From the NCBI GenBank assembly GCA_905176665.1, contig CAJINA010000189.1, positions 62,001 to 126,000 of the forward strand: 64,000 nucleotides of DNA. The letters run 5' to 3'. Within the stretch, counting starts at the first letter, position 1. Each line of letters opens with the position of its first letter. The position numbers and the translations under genes were made by a program. The stretch is from Olavius algarvensis Delta 4 endosymbiont. GTDB lineage: Bacteria > Desulfobacterota > Desulfobacteria > Desulfobacterales > CAJINA01. Below, one piece after another: positions 18,194-26,955 of this stretch. The notes beneath the pieces were generated by a model. That model saw only the letters and a list, made by a program, of their open reading frames with translations. It was not told where the DNA came from and did not search any database.

Positions 18194-20188
18194 TTATCCC
18201 GTGGGATGACTATCCCGATCCTCACCGGCAGCGGGTGTCACCAGTTTTTGCATCACTATAATCCCTGCAAATAAAGCCGCCCCAACCGTATCGGCCCAAT
18301 AGGCCGGCCAGAAGAGAGCAGCGGCCGCAAGCCAAAGCACAATGGTTTCAACCCAGGTGGTTTTGCGGAACAGGTAACGCTCGATGGCCGCGGCGAAGGC
18401 CACCAGCCCCATGGTGGTAATCAGCATGGTCAGGCCCACTTGCCAGTGCAGCATTGCGTAACCCTTGCCCATGCCCAGCAGTGGCCGGTAGGCCATGATA
18501 ATAGGAATGATGTAAAGTCCCTTGGCCAGTTTCCAGGAGGTGAACGCGGTCTGCATGGGGTTGGCCCCGGCAACGCCGGCCCCGGCAAAGCTGGCCAGGC
18601 TTACCGGCGGGGTGACATTGGCATCCTGGGAGTACCAGAAGACGATCATGTGGGATACCAGCAGGGGAACCCCCATGTCCAACAGGGCCGGGCCGGCCAG
18701 GGTGGCCAGGACGATATAGCTGGCCGTGACCGGCAGCCCCATGCCCAGCACCAGCGAGGCCGCCCCGATCAGGAGGATGGCCAGGGCCTTGATGCCGAAA
18801 CTCAATTCCAGCACCAGGCTGGAAAATTTCAGCCCCATCCCGGTCAGGGTTACCATGCCCACGATAATGCCGGCGGCCGCGCAGGCTACCGAGACCATCA
18901 CCGCGTTTTTGGCCCCCTGCTCCAGGGCCTGGACAATCAGGCGGGATTCGCTGGATACGAAACTTACGGCGGTCGCGCGCCCGCTTCCCTGCACCGCCCA
19001 TTTGACGGCGTTGGCCGCCAGGCTGGCAACCAGGGTGCTGACCACGGCCACGAAACCGGCCATCATGGGGGAATAATTGGACACCAGCACGTAGATCAAG
19101 ATGGCCACCGGAATAATGAAGTGCAGGCCTTCCCGGATGACCCGGCCGATCCTGGGCAGGTTTTCCTTGGGCTGGCCCAGCAGGCCGTGTTTGCGGGCTT
19201 CGAAGTGGACGAAGAACAGAACCGTGACGTAGTACATGATGGCCGGTACCAGGGCCACCTTGATGATGGTCAGATAGCTGGTATTGGTGAACTCGGCCAT
19301 GAGAAAGGCGCCGGCGCCCATGATCGGCGGCATCAGCTGCCCCCCCGTGGAAGCGGCGGCCTCGATGGCCCCGGCCACATGCGGGCGGTAACCCACTTTC
19401 TTCATCATGGGGATGGTGAAGGAGCCGGTGGCCACGACATTGCCCACGGCCGAACCGGAAACCGAGCCCATGAACCCGGATGCGACCACCGACGTCTTGG
19501 CCGGCCCACCGGAAAAACGACCGGTCAGGGCGTAGGCCAGATCGATAAAGAAACTGCCGCCGCCGGTGACTTCCAGGAAGGCACCGAACAGGACAAAAAC
19601 GAACACGAAGGTGGATGCCACCCCGATAGGCAACCCAAAAATCCCTTCAGTGGTCAGCCACAGCGTCGTGGCAATGCGTTCTATGCTGTATCCCTTGTGG
19701 ATGATCAACTCGGGCACATAGGGCCCATACATCGCGTACAGCATGCCTGTGATGCAGATCCCGGTCATAATGTAACCAATCACACGCCGGCAAGCCTCCA
19801 AAACCAGCAGGGTACCGACGATACTGACTACCAAATCCTGGGGCAGCCAGTCACCTTGACGCTCGAAGATATCCGTTAAATTCAGGCCAATATAGGCCGT
19901 GCAGTAGACCGCGGCGGCAATCAGCAACCAGTCCAGAACCACCCAGAAATTGATCCGGTCCTTGCGAATCTTCTTAAAGGCCGGTCGCAGCAGAAACGTC
20001 AGGGTCAGGATGGCCCCCAGGTGAATCGAACGCTGAATGAGAGCGGTCAGGGCCGTAATCCCGGCCGTATAAAGCTGATAGAGGCTCAGGCTGACCGCCA
20101 CGACCATGACCACCTTGGCAGTGACGACCGCGAGTTGGGTGGGCTGTTCTTTCGCGGTGGGACTATTTGCGGCACGAGTTTCTGCCAT
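18194..20188 (-). CDS. TRAP transporter fused permease subunit (TAXI type)
   Basis: 664-residue membrane protein joining the small and large TRAP permease parts, for cation-driven uptake of organic acids or amino acids. It has many hydrophobic helices; a DctM-like core carries GSVSGSAVGNVVATGSFTIP, GAIEAAASTGGQLMPPIMGA and LGMGLPVTASYIVLATLAGP. ATG 20188 is preceded by AAAGG. It is the last gene of a four-gene run (lipoprotein, TAXI receptor, DUF1850 protein, permease), the usual order for TAXI-TRAP systems. Substrate unknown. Confidence 0.95.
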   Translation of the reverse strand: MAETRAANSPTAKEQPTQLAVVTAKVVMVVAVSLSLYQLYTAGITALTALIQRSIHLGAILTLTFLLRPAFKKIRKDRINFWVVLDWLLIAAAVYCTAYIGLNLTDIFERQGDWLPQDLVVSIVGTLLVLEACRRVIGYIMTGICITGMLYAMYGPYVPELIIHKGYSIERIATTLWLTTEGIFGLPIGVASTFVFVFVLFGAFLEVTGGGSFFIDLAYALTGRFSGGPAKTSVVASGFMGSVSGSAVGNVVATGSFTIPMMKKVGYRPHVAGAIEAAASTGGQLMPPIMGAGAFLMAEFTNTSYLTIIKVALVPAIMYYVTVLFFVHFEARKHGLLGQPKENLPRIGRVIREGLHFIIPVAILIYVLVSNYSPMMAGFVAVVSTLVASLAANAVKWAVQGSGRATAVSFVSSESRLIVQALEQGAKNAVMVSVACAAAGIIVGMVTLTGMGLKFSSLVLELSFGIKALAILLIGAASLVLGMGLPVTASYIVLATLAGPALLDMGVPLLVSHMIVFWYSQDANVTPPVSLASFAGAGVAGANPMQTAFTSWKLAKGLYIIPIIMAYRPLLGMGKGYAMLHWQVGLTMLITTMGLVAFAAAIERYLFRKTTWVETIVLWLAAAALFWPAYWADTVGAALFAGIIVMQKLVTPAAGEDRDSHPTG

Positions 20189-20310
20189 TTACAAACCTTT
20201 ACCTGACGAGTTGCTTTGAGTTAACCTTGCTATAGTTCTTATTTTTACGCTTAATCCCTTTTTAAAACCAGATTAAGATGATGATGGGTAAGCTTCGGAA
20301 CGCCAAGCGT

Positions 20311-20865
20311 TCATTGATTCGCAGGCCGCGCAGCGACCGGGGTTGCAGCGTGTGGCCACAGCTGGCGCCAGGCTTTGTGCAACCGGCTGATAGGCCGGGC
20401 GGTGAATTGCACGGCCACATGCGGCGCCCGGGCAGATAGATTGGTCCGGGTCCCGCGCCAGATAATCGTGTGGTCCACGCCCGGACTGCCGATCCGCAAT
20501 ACAAAATCACCGGTGGGCATGTGCATGTCGGTAATCACTTCATAGGGTCCCCGTTTGACCATGCGCCCTACGCCCGGCATGCGCCCCATGCCGGCGCCGA
20601 ATTTTGCGTAGCGCTCCTCTTCGATGTAAATCCGGCCGGCCGCGTCCAGACTGTGCTCTTCCCAGATCGGCGCGTTCTCAACCGAATGGTAATAGTGCAG
20701 CGTAAAGCGTTCCCCGGCCTCAAGCGGCAGGACCAGCAACGGGGCGCCGCCCTTGACAGGCGCCACCCGCAGTTCCAATCCGCCGGGCGACCACGCCAGC
20801 ATGATGAAAACAGCAAAGACCAGACCGACGGAAAGGCCGAGGGCAGTACGCGTCGGTCCGGTCAT
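20311..20865 (-). CDS. DUF1850 family protein, TAXI-TRAP accessory
   Basis: 184-residue protein with an N-terminal hydrophobic segment (LGLSVGLVFAVFIMLAWS) that anchors or exports it. The body carries LHYYHSVENAPIWEEHSLDA and ERYAKFGAGMGRMPG, typical of DUF1850 proteins found beside TAXI-TRAP permeases. The function is not established; context implies a transport accessory. Two adjacent ATGs (20868 and 20865) are possible; the second sits at better distance from GGGAGG. The gap to the TAXI receptor stop is 16 bases, so the genes are co-transcribed. Confidence 0.87.
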   Translation of the reverse strand: MTGPTRTALGLSVGLVFAVFIMLAWSPGGLELRVAPVKGGAPLLVLPLEAGERFTLHYYHSVENAPIWEEHSLDAAGRIYIEEERYAKFGAGMGRMPGVGRMVKRGPYEVITDMHMPTGDFVLRIGSPGVDHTIIWRGTRTNLSARAPHVAVQFTARPISRLHKAWRQLWPHAATPVAARPANQ

Positions 20866-20881
20866 CATTTCCTCCCGTCAA

Positions 20882-21847
20882 CTAAGGCATCAATTTCGCG
20901 GGAACGTCAATACCCTTTTCCTTCAGGTACTTGATGGTTCCCGGATGCAACGGGATCGGGCAATATTTTACCGCATTTTCCGGCGTGGTGTAAGCGGCTG
21001 ACGGATGAATCTTCATCAGGTAGTCGTTGTTTTCGTACAGCGCCTTCACCAGGTTATATACCAGGTCCGTATCCAGGGAAGCCTGGCAGATCATGACATT
21101 CCAGACGCCGATAGTCGGGACCGGCTTGGCTACCCCCTTGTAAACCCCTCCGGCCAGGTCGACGCTGGAATAGGTGGCATTGGCCGCCAGGATCTTCTTG
21201 GTCTGCTCCGGGGTAAAGCCGAGGATATTGATATCGTGCGTTGTTGCCAGGTCAAGGATGGAACTGGTCCCCGGTCCCACTGACCAGGTCCCGACCTCGA
21301 TATTGCCGTCCCGCAGAGCGTTGGCACTCTCGGTAAACGAGAGCCGGCTGTCCTTGTAGTCGCCCTTGGCAATGCCCAAAGCTGCCAGGACCGCTTCGGC
21401 CATGAAGTTGGTACCACTGCCCGGACTCCCCGTACTGATGCTCTTGCCTTTGACCTGCTCGAAATTCGTGATGCCGCTCTTTTTGAGGGTAACCACCTGT
21501 AACAGGTTCGGGTACATGATGGCCATACCCAGGATCTTATGCTTTTTGCCCTTGAATTTGGAAAGGCCCTGGAAACCGGCCACAGCCACGTCCCCCATGA
21601 CCTCGCCGATAACCGTTTCACCCTTGTGGGCCAGTTTGACGTTCTCCACACTGGCGCCGGTAACTTCCGCCACAGCCTTGACGCCGGGCACATTCTTAGA
21701 CCAGATCTCGGCGACACCGCCGCCGTAGGGGTAATAGATACCACCCGTCCCGCCGGTACCGATGCTGACAAACGTCGTTTTGGCAGCAACCGGACTGGCC
21801 AGACACACGATCAGACAAAGGGCTATAAAGATGCTTGCACGTTTCAT
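20882..21847 (-). CDS. TAXI family TRAP transporter solute receptor
   Basis: Periplasmic substrate-binding protein for the TRAP permease downstream. 321 residues with signal peptide ending in LASPVAAKT. FVSIGTGGTGGIYYPYGGGV is the characteristic TAXI N-terminal block, and KGKSISTGSPGSGTNFMAEA and FTPEQTKKILAANATYSS are also family-typical. AGGGAGGT precedes the ATG. It ends in TAG. Confidence 0.95.
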   Translation of the reverse strand: MKRASIFIALCLIVCLASPVAAKTTFVSIGTGGTGGIYYPYGGGVAEIWSKNVPGVKAVAEVTGASVENVKLAHKGETVIGEVMGDVAVAGFQGLSKFKGKKHKILGMAIMYPNLLQVVTLKKSGITNFEQVKGKSISTGSPGSGTNFMAEAVLAALGIAKGDYKDSRLSFTESANALRDGNIEVGTWSVGPGTSSILDLATTHDINILGFTPEQTKKILAANATYSSVDLAGGVYKGVAKPVPTIGVWNVMICQASLDTDLVYNLVKALYENNDYLMKIHPSAAYTTPENAVKYCPIPLHPGTIKYLKEKGIDVPAKLMP

Positions 21848-21902
21848 ATACAGTACCTCCCTGTATTGTATAAACCTGAAAGGATTACTTTCGATAACGT
21901 AT

Positions 21903-22331
21903 TTACTTGCTCATGGTCCGGACATTCAAGACAATGGATTTGGCTTCTTTGGTCATGTTCTTGACCGGATAGGTAAAACTCTTCGTCTCACCGGGTTTGA
22001 CCAGACCTTTCTTGGTTTTCCGGGGTATGAGCCCCCCGACAGCTTTGCCGTTGTCCAGGAAGATGTTGACTTTATAACGCTGCGGCTCGCTGCTGACATT
22101 CTTCAGCGCCACCTTGAAATGCAGGGTGTCGCTGCCCTCCCATTTCTTGAAAACGCAGGAAAACTCTTCCAACGAGGCTTCAGCGGCGATGTTCTTCTCC
22201 AGTTTCCCTTCCGCTACACAGGAGAAGACTTCACCCGGTTTATGCTGCGGCCCAAGGCATCCGGCCAGGGTCACAGCGGCTATTACCAGTAACACCCATA
22301 ACCATTTTGACATCCTGCTTGCGTTCTGCAT
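21903..22331 (-). CDS. Small lipoprotein of unknown function upstream of TAXI-TRAP genes
   Basis: 142 residues. The hydrophobic start WLWVLLVIAAVTLAGC contains a lipobox, so the product is a lipid-anchored envelope protein. The mature part is a single domain rich in beta-strand-like stretches (SDTLHFKVALKNVSSEPQRY, KPGETKSFTYPVKN), reminiscent of Ig-like domains that handle comparison-type bonds in envelope lipoproteins; I do not recognise the family. ATG 22331 has AAGGAGG seven bases upstream. It is the first gene before the TAXI receptor (55-base gap). Confidence 0.8.
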   Translation of the reverse strand: MQNASRMSKWLWVLLVIAAVTLAGCLGPQHKPGEVFSCVAEGKLEKNIAAEASLEEFSCVFKKWEGSDTLHFKVALKNVSSEPQRYKVNIFLDNGKAVGGLIPRKTKKGLVKPGETKSFTYPVKNMTKEAKSIVLNVRTMSK

Positions 22332-22368
22332 GTTCAAACCTCCTTGTTATGGTCCTGGAAAAAATAGA

Positions 22369-22506
22369 GGCTAACTCAAAAATGTCTTTTGGCCCAATCT
22401 CAGCATTGGGCGTTCGGTTCCAGTCCTCAAAATACTTGAGTATTCCTCCGGGTGGAACCTCACGGCCGCCTTGACCTTGAACCAAAATCCAATTTTTGAG
22501 ATAGCC
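22369..22506. repeat. MITE-like element, GGCTAACTC/GAGATAGCC family, copy A
   Basis: About 138 bases. The left end GGCTAACTCAAAAATGTC and the right end CAATTTTTGAGATAGCC are inverted repeats. TTTTGGCCCAATCTC, AATACTTGAGTA, CTCCGG and CACCTTGAACCAAAA-like blocks are shared with copies at 29043 and 52389. It sits in the leader of the lipoprotein-TAXI-TRAP run. The rest of 22507-22714 holds only a possible promoter. Confidence 0.72.
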
Positions 22507-22518
22507 CCTTGTTAAATT

Positions 22519-22547
22519 AGTATACATTTGCGTTGGTTGCCTGAGAA
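22519..22547 (-). promoter_or_regulatory. Possible sigma-70 promoter for the TAXI-TRAP run
   Basis: On the minus strand TTCTCA, 17 bases, then TATACT; 4 of 6 and 5 of 6 consensus bases. The MITE copy A would lie in the transcribed leader. Confidence 0.3.
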
Positions 22548-22714
22548 TTGATGTCGGTACCAGCGTGCTGACGGGTGGCGGTCTCTTGGGGGACCACATT
22601 CAGCCGCCTGTTATGATTTAAAAATGAACCTGCTTGAGGATACAAAAAAAGACCATAGACTATCTGTTTTGTCAAGGTCGAAGCGCGGGGTCGGTCGGCT
22701 GGCTGCGCAGGCTC

Positions 22715-23512
22715 TCAGACCCACCCTTTCTGTAGGCATGCGAGCGATGCCAGGAGACGCTCCCTGGAAAAAACCTCCAGGCAAACCGTGCCCGTATAAT
22801 CGTTCAAGAGTGCTCGCAAGGCTGACCACGTCCGCGGCGGCAGTTTGTCGAGACTGTGATGATCCTTTCCATCGGCGACCCCATGTAAATGCACCAGCGA
22901 CGTCCGATCTTTAAACAACTTAAAAGCGGTCGCTATATCGACTCCCCCGATCAGCAGGTGTCCGATGTCCAGGCAGACTTCGAGCCGGTTTGCTTCAATC
23001 ACCGGCAAGGCCAGCTCCAACGGGTAGGCCGGTATGTTTTCAACGGTCAGACTTTTGCCTGAAAAACCGTTTTTAGTTATGATATCTATGGTTTCGGAGA
23101 TCCTATCCAGCCATGCCGCCACAGTCGGGCCGGCGGAACGGCCTGCGATCCCGGTCAGGTGCAGGGTGTGGGTTGTCGGTGACAGCGGCGCGGTCAAGTC
23201 CAATACCTTTACGATGGTGTCCGCAGCCTGCTGCCGGATTTTCCGATCCGGATGCCCGGGATGAATATCGATGGGCAGGTGGACATTCCAGTTAAAGTCG
23301 AGATCGGCAGCCAGGTCTGCGAGCGTATGGATGGTCGCCGGGGTGGGAAAGGTGTCCGCCCGGCTGCTTTCGAACAGCAGTAATTCGAGTTCATCGAAGG
23401 ATCTTCCCAGGGCCCTGGCATTGGCGACCCAGTCAGCCGGATAGATAAAGCTGGTGGTCCCAAGCTTAAAGGGAACCTTGGGTCTTTGAAATGTTATTTC
23501 TTTGAAGTTCAA
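22715..23512 (-). CDS. CbiR-like TIM-barrel protein (putative cobamide-remodelling hydrolase)
   Basis: AP-endonuclease/xylose-isomerase-like barrel. FKLGTTSFIYPADW at the start, ELELLLFESS, NWNVHLPIDIHPGHP, LTVENIPAYPL, CLDIGHLLI and LVHLHGVADGKDHHSL are consistent with a metal-dependent barrel of the CbiR type. CbiR removes the nucleotide loop from cobamides so that they can be remodelled. Its place as the last gene of a cobamide-assembly run supports this; the match is from recall, not a search. The start is uncertain: no ATG lies near the conserved beginning. TTG 23512 is used because the upstream 35 residues are coded by a dispersed repeat. Confidence 0.72.
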   Translation of the reverse strand: MNFKEITFQRPKVPFKLGTTSFIYPADWVANARALGRSFDELELLLFESSRADTFPTPATIHTLADLAADLDFNWNVHLPIDIHPGHPDRKIRQQAADTIVKVLDLTAPLSPTTHTLHLTGIAGRSAGPTVAAWLDRISETIDIITKNGFSGKSLTVENIPAYPLELALPVIEANRLEVCLDIGHLLIGGVDIATAFKLFKDRTSLVHLHGVADGKDHHSLDKLPPRTWSALRALLNDYTGTVCLEVFSRERLLASLACLQKGWV

Positions 23513-23551
23513 AGTACAATATCGCTTAGCGTCCAGATACTTTGTGATTTT

Positions 23552-23621
23552 GTCATTCCGGCGAAGGCCGGAATCCAGGATTTTACAGCCTTCTGGATGC
23601 CGGATCAAGCCCGGCATGACG
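23552..23621. repeat. GTCATTCCGGCGAAGGCC dispersed repeat, copy 3
   Basis: GTCATTCCGGCGAAGGCCGG at one end, TTCTGGATGCCGGATCAAG in the middle and CCCGGCATGACG at the other. It lies within the cob run, between cbiB and the cbiR-like gene, where it could modulate read-through. Confidence 0.75.
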
Positions 23622-23653
23622 TTTCGAAGGGATACGCTTCAATCCAGTACACA

Positions 23654-24607
23654 TCACATTAGCTGAATTATCAAATACAGGATTTGTACTGCCGCCATCC
23701 ACAGCAGGCTCGCAATCACCATCAAACGGCAGGCCCGGGGAATATCGTCGGTTGCGACGGCCCGGTATTCTTTACCGAGATACGGCTTTTCAATTCGCGC
23801 GCCATGATAGGTGCCGGGACCACCAAGCCTGACTTCGAGGGCACCGGCAAAGGCCGCTTCAGCATACCCGGCGTTGGGGCTGGTGTGTTTCCGACCGTCA
23901 CGGAACCCTATCTTCAGGGCCGCCAGGCCTTTTTGGCGGGCCAATTGCGCCGCTGCAGCGATAAACAAGACCGACAACCGGGCCGGCACATAATTGGCCG
24001 CGTCGTCGATCCGGGCCGCGGCCCGGCCGAATTCCCGGTAGGTTTCGTTTTTGTAGCCCACCATGGAATCCAGGGTGTTGGTCATTTTGAAAGCCAGGGC
24101 CAGCGGTACCCCTCCCAACAGCGTAAAAAACAGCGGCGACAGCACCCCGTCGACGAGGTTCTCAGCGACGGTCTCAACTGCCGCCCGGGCAACCTCGGGT
24201 TCATCCAGTGCCGCCGTTTCCCGGCCTACAATCAGGGCCACGGCCGCCCGGCCCCCGTTGAGACCCTCTTGACGCAAGGCCGTGTAGACACCCAGGGCCG
24301 CTTTTTCCAAAGACCGGATGCTGATGCAAAAGAAAAGGAGGCTAACTTCCAGGGCTATCCCGGCAATCGGATGCAGCGCACCGGCCACGAAAATCACCAC
24401 CCAGGCGATTATAAACGTGCCGGTGATCAGACTCAGGGCAAACAGGGTACCTGCCCGGCCCACACGGGGGGTCAGTCGTCTGAACCGGGGTTCGAAATAC
24501 CCGATGGCGCGGCCCATCCAGCGGACCGGGTGAGGCCAGCCTTCCGGGTCTCCCAACAGCAGATCCAGGATAAAGGCTGCCCCGATAATGTAGCCCATGC
24601 TCTCCAT
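23654..24607 (-). CDS. cbiB: Adenosylcobinamide-phosphate synthase CbiB/CobD
   Basis: Integral membrane enzyme attaching aminopropanol (phosphate) to adenosylcobyric acid. 317 residues. The opening DLLLGDPEGWPHPVRWMGRA is the family hallmark, followed by VGRETAALDEPEVARAAVET, ENLVDGVLSPLFF, MTNTLDSMVGYKNETYREFG and SPNAGYAEAAFAGALEVRLG. ATG 24607 forms a TGATG overlap with the cobD stop, which decides the start against a 72-residue longer frame. Confidence 0.95.
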   Translation of the reverse strand: MESMGYIIGAAFILDLLLGDPEGWPHPVRWMGRAIGYFEPRFRRLTPRVGRAGTLFALSLITGTFIIAWVVIFVAGALHPIAGIALEVSLLFFCISIRSLEKAALGVYTALRQEGLNGGRAAVALIVGRETAALDEPEVARAAVETVAENLVDGVLSPLFFTLLGGVPLALAFKMTNTLDSMVGYKNETYREFGRAAARIDDAANYVPARLSVLFIAAAAQLARQKGLAALKIGFRDGRKHTSPNAGYAEAAFAGALEVRLGGPGTYHGARIEKPYLGKEYRAVATDDIPRACRLMVIASLLWMAAVQILYLIIQLM

Positions 24608-25689
24608 CAGGCTTTTTCCAGTAGCTCGGTCAGAAGCACGCAAAAGCGCTTGTTTGCGGCGCTGTTTTTCAGGGATATGCGGACATGGCGCTCGGTCAGA
24701 CCTTTGAAATTGGAGCAGTCGCGAACCAGGATCAGGTTGCGGGCCAGCCCCGCATGCACCTTGGCCGCGGTGTGCGGACTTTTCAGTCGGGCCAGCATAA
24801 AGGATGTGCAACTGGGATACCACTGAATGGATGGATGGTGTGCGAACCGTTGCAGGACAAGTTCCCGTTCACGGGCCAGGAAGACTTGCGTCTCCTGAAT
24901 GAAATCGTCAGCAGTGGATGGATTCTGGAGAATGTACACCACCGCCTCGCAGGCCAGGCTATTGACACTCCAGGGCATGGCGAAACGCTGCAGCCTGGCA
25001 ATGACGTGCGCGTGAGCCACGGCAAAGCCGATGCGCAGACCGGGGATCTTGAAGATCTTCGACATGGAGGTCAGGCGGACCACGTTGGGCCGGTTCGCAT
25101 ATACGTCCCGGCTTTGCTCAGGTGCTTGGGCAAACGGCAGATAGGATTCATCCACAATAAAGGTCGTTTCCGGATTGGATGCAAAGAGTTCGGCCAGGGA
25201 TGTGGCCGGCAGCAGCACCCCGGTGGGATTGTTCGGGTTGCAGATGAAGACCGTGTCGTACTGCCCGGCCAGGGAGGCGAGCTGGTCGAGATCCACGGCG
25301 AAGTGACGCTCCTCTTCCGCCAGTAAATAATCCGGGAGGATCCCCTGCTGCCGACAGGCGCTGGCATAATCGGCATAAGTGGGCCCGACGATCAGCGCCT
25401 TGCGTGTTTCAAGGGCGCGCGGCAACGCATACAGCAGCTGGGTCGAACCGTTGCCGGGGGCGACATTTTCAGGCGTCACGCCGCAGTGCTCGGCGAACAA
25501 GGCGGATATGGCCGCGGCATCAGCCTCCGGCAATGATTCAATGGCCGCCACTTTTGTAAGCAGGTGGTCTTGCAGGCCGGGCAGCGCGCCAAACGGATTT
25601 ACATTGCTGCTCATGTCGGCAATGGCCTCCGGCGTGCAGCCCTGTTCCCGGGCCAGTGCATAGATGTTCCCGCCATGTCCTTTGATCAT
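24607..25689 (-). CDS. cobD: Threonine-phosphate decarboxylase (CobD/CobC type, PLP enzyme)
   Basis: Class-I/II aminotransferase-fold PLP enzyme that makes (R)-1-aminopropanol phosphate, the linker added by CbiB. 360 residues: HGGNIYALAREQG start, SSNVNPFG, GNGSTQLLYALPRAL, FICNPNNPTGVLLP, VDESYLPF, and the PLP lysine in TSMSKIFKIPGLRIGFA. MIKGHGG at 25689 is the family-typical start and follows the cobS stop by a few bases. Confidence 0.93.
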   Translation of the reverse strand: MIKGHGGNIYALAREQGCTPEAIADMSSNVNPFGALPGLQDHLLTKVAAIESLPEADAAAISALFAEHCGVTPENVAPGNGSTQLLYALPRALETRKALIVGPTYADYASACRQQGILPDYLLAEEERHFAVDLDQLASLAGQYDTVFICNPNNPTGVLLPATSLAELFASNPETTFIVDESYLPFAQAPEQSRDVYANRPNVVRLTSMSKIFKIPGLRIGFAVAHAHVIARLQRFAMPWSVNSLACEAVVYILQNPSTADDFIQETQVFLARERELVLQRFAHHPSIQWYPSCTSFMLARLKSPHTAAKVHAGLARNLILVRDCSNFKGLTERHVRISLKNSAANKRFCVLLTELLEKA

Positions 25690-25693
25690 GCCG

Positions 25694-26428
25694 TCACCCG
25701 GTTGCGACCGCAACAAACAGGGCCGCCTCCAGCACTTCCGTCATGGTGCCCATCATATCACCGGTTATACACCCCATCCGCTTTCCAAAGAAGCCGACCA
25801 GAACGATGGTCAGGATGATAAATGTCAACAACAGGCCGATGCCCCTGCGTCCGGCAATCAGGGTCAGTATGAGCAGCGGCAAAAGCCACCTGAAATCGAT
25901 CCACTGCAACGATTCGCTGAACAGGTCATGGCCGGTACCGCCATCCGGCCGGCCGTAGGGCAGGTATTTAATCCCAAAAAGCATTCCGGAGCGCGCCCAG
26001 GCCGGCACCAGAACCAGAAACAGGAAGCGGTTCTCGGTCAAGCCGCTGAGGCCGGCCCATTTAAGGGCCAGGCAGCAGACGACCGCCACCAGGCCCATGG
26101 CGCCGATACGGCTGTCTTTCATGATCTCCAGGGCCCGCTCGCGGGTATGGTGGCCCAGCAGGCCGTCGGCCGTATCACCCAGACCATCGAGATGCAGGGC
26201 GCCGGTTAAAACCGCCAACAGAATGACATCCAGCACGGCTGCTATCTGCGCTGACCAGGCCAGACAGACCAGCGCATCAAAGAGAGCAAGCATCAAGCCC
26301 AGCAATAATCCTGTCAATGGAAAATAGGCGATCATTTCCCGTGGTCTATAACGGGGTTTGCCGGCCGGCAAAATTGTTATAAACTGAATTGCGGCGGCAA
26401 AGTTCTCTTTGAAATCTCGACTTTTAAT
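25694..26428 (-). CDS. cobS: Adenosylcobinamide-GDP ribazoletransferase (cobalamin-5'-phosphate synthase)
   Basis: Membrane enzyme joining the lower-ligand ribazole to adenosylcobinamide-GDP. NFAAAIQFITILPAGKPRY opens the domain; the catalytic DGLGDTADGLLGHHTRERAL block and MKDSRIGAMG follow, with several hydrophobic helices to the end. No ATG, GTG or TTG lies at the expected start. An ATT at 26428 follows AAAGGAAA and is used tentatively; a TTG at 26515 would add 29 residues overlapping cobU. Confidence 0.9.
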   Translation of the reverse strand: MKSRDFKENFAAAIQFITILPAGKPRYRPREMIAYFPLTGLLLGLMLALFDALVCLAWSAQIAAVLDVILLAVLTGALHLDGLGDTADGLLGHHTRERALEIMKDSRIGAMGLVAVVCCLALKWAGLSGLTENRFLFLVLVPAWARSGMLFGIKYLPYGRPDGGTGHDLFSESLQWIDFRWLLPLLILTLIAGRRGIGLLLTFIILTIVLVGFFGKRMGCITGDMMGTMTEVLEAALFVAVATG

Positions 26429-26430
26429 TT

Positions 26431-26955
26431 TTACTTTCCTTTGATCGTAACTGGAATACCAGCCACCATCCAGACAACCCGATCGGCGGCAGCCGCGATC
26501 TTCTGGTTGACCCAACCCGCTTCGTCCCGGTAGCGGCGGGCCAATTCATTGTCCGGCACGATGCCGGTGCCCACTTCATTGGACACGAGAATCACCGGAC
26601 AGCGGGCGCTCTTCAGGCTCTGCACCAAAGCCCGGCAGGCAGCATCCACTGCCGGTGCCTTATCGGAAGACAGCAGCAGGTTGGAAGTCCAAAGCGTCAG
26701 GCAATCAACCAGGATAACGCTGTAATCCCCACTGGGGTCCGCAATGGCCGCGGCGATTTCGACCGGTTCTTCCAGTGTCTCCCACTGATCGCCGCGTTGT
26801 TGCCGGTGCAGACGGACACGTGCCTGCATCTCCTCATCATGGGGCTCACAGGTCGCCAGGTAGAGTTTTTTACCTTGAATCTCCTCTCCCAGGACCTGGG
26901 CGTGCCCACTTTTCCCACTGCGACAACCACCGATGACGAATGTGATTTGGCTCAC
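26431..26955 (-). CDS. cobU: Adenosylcobinamide kinase / adenosylcobinamide-phosphate guanylyltransferase
   Basis: Bifunctional enzyme that phosphorylates adenosylcobinamide and transfers GMP to it. 174 residues, full length for the family. The P-loop is GGCRSGKSGHAQ at the N-terminus; LYLATCEPHDEEMQARVRLH, WETLEEPVEIAAAI, LVDCLTLWTSNLLL and VSNEVGTGIVPDNELARRYR are the usual CobU blocks. ATG 26955 overlaps the cobQ stop as ATGA. Confidence 0.96.
   Translation of the reverse strand: MSQITFVIGGCRSGKSGHAQVLGEEIQGKKLYLATCEPHDEEMQARVRLHRQQRGDQWETLEEPVEIAAAIADPSGDYSVILVDCLTLWTSNLLLSSDKAPAVDAACRALVQSLKSARCPVILVSNEVGTGIVPDNELARRYRDEAGWVNQKIAAAADRVVWMVAGIPVTIKGK

Noticed and set aside
18440-19879. 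479-residue open frame on the plus strand
   Set aside because: Fully antisense to the TRAP permease; composition is His/Gly/Arg/Gln-rich with no fold or motif, as expected for a shadow of GC-rich coding DNA.
23684-24826. 380-residue plus-strand open frame
   Set aside because: Antisense to cbiB, whose conserved motifs are unmistakable; no ribosome site and no recognisable domain.
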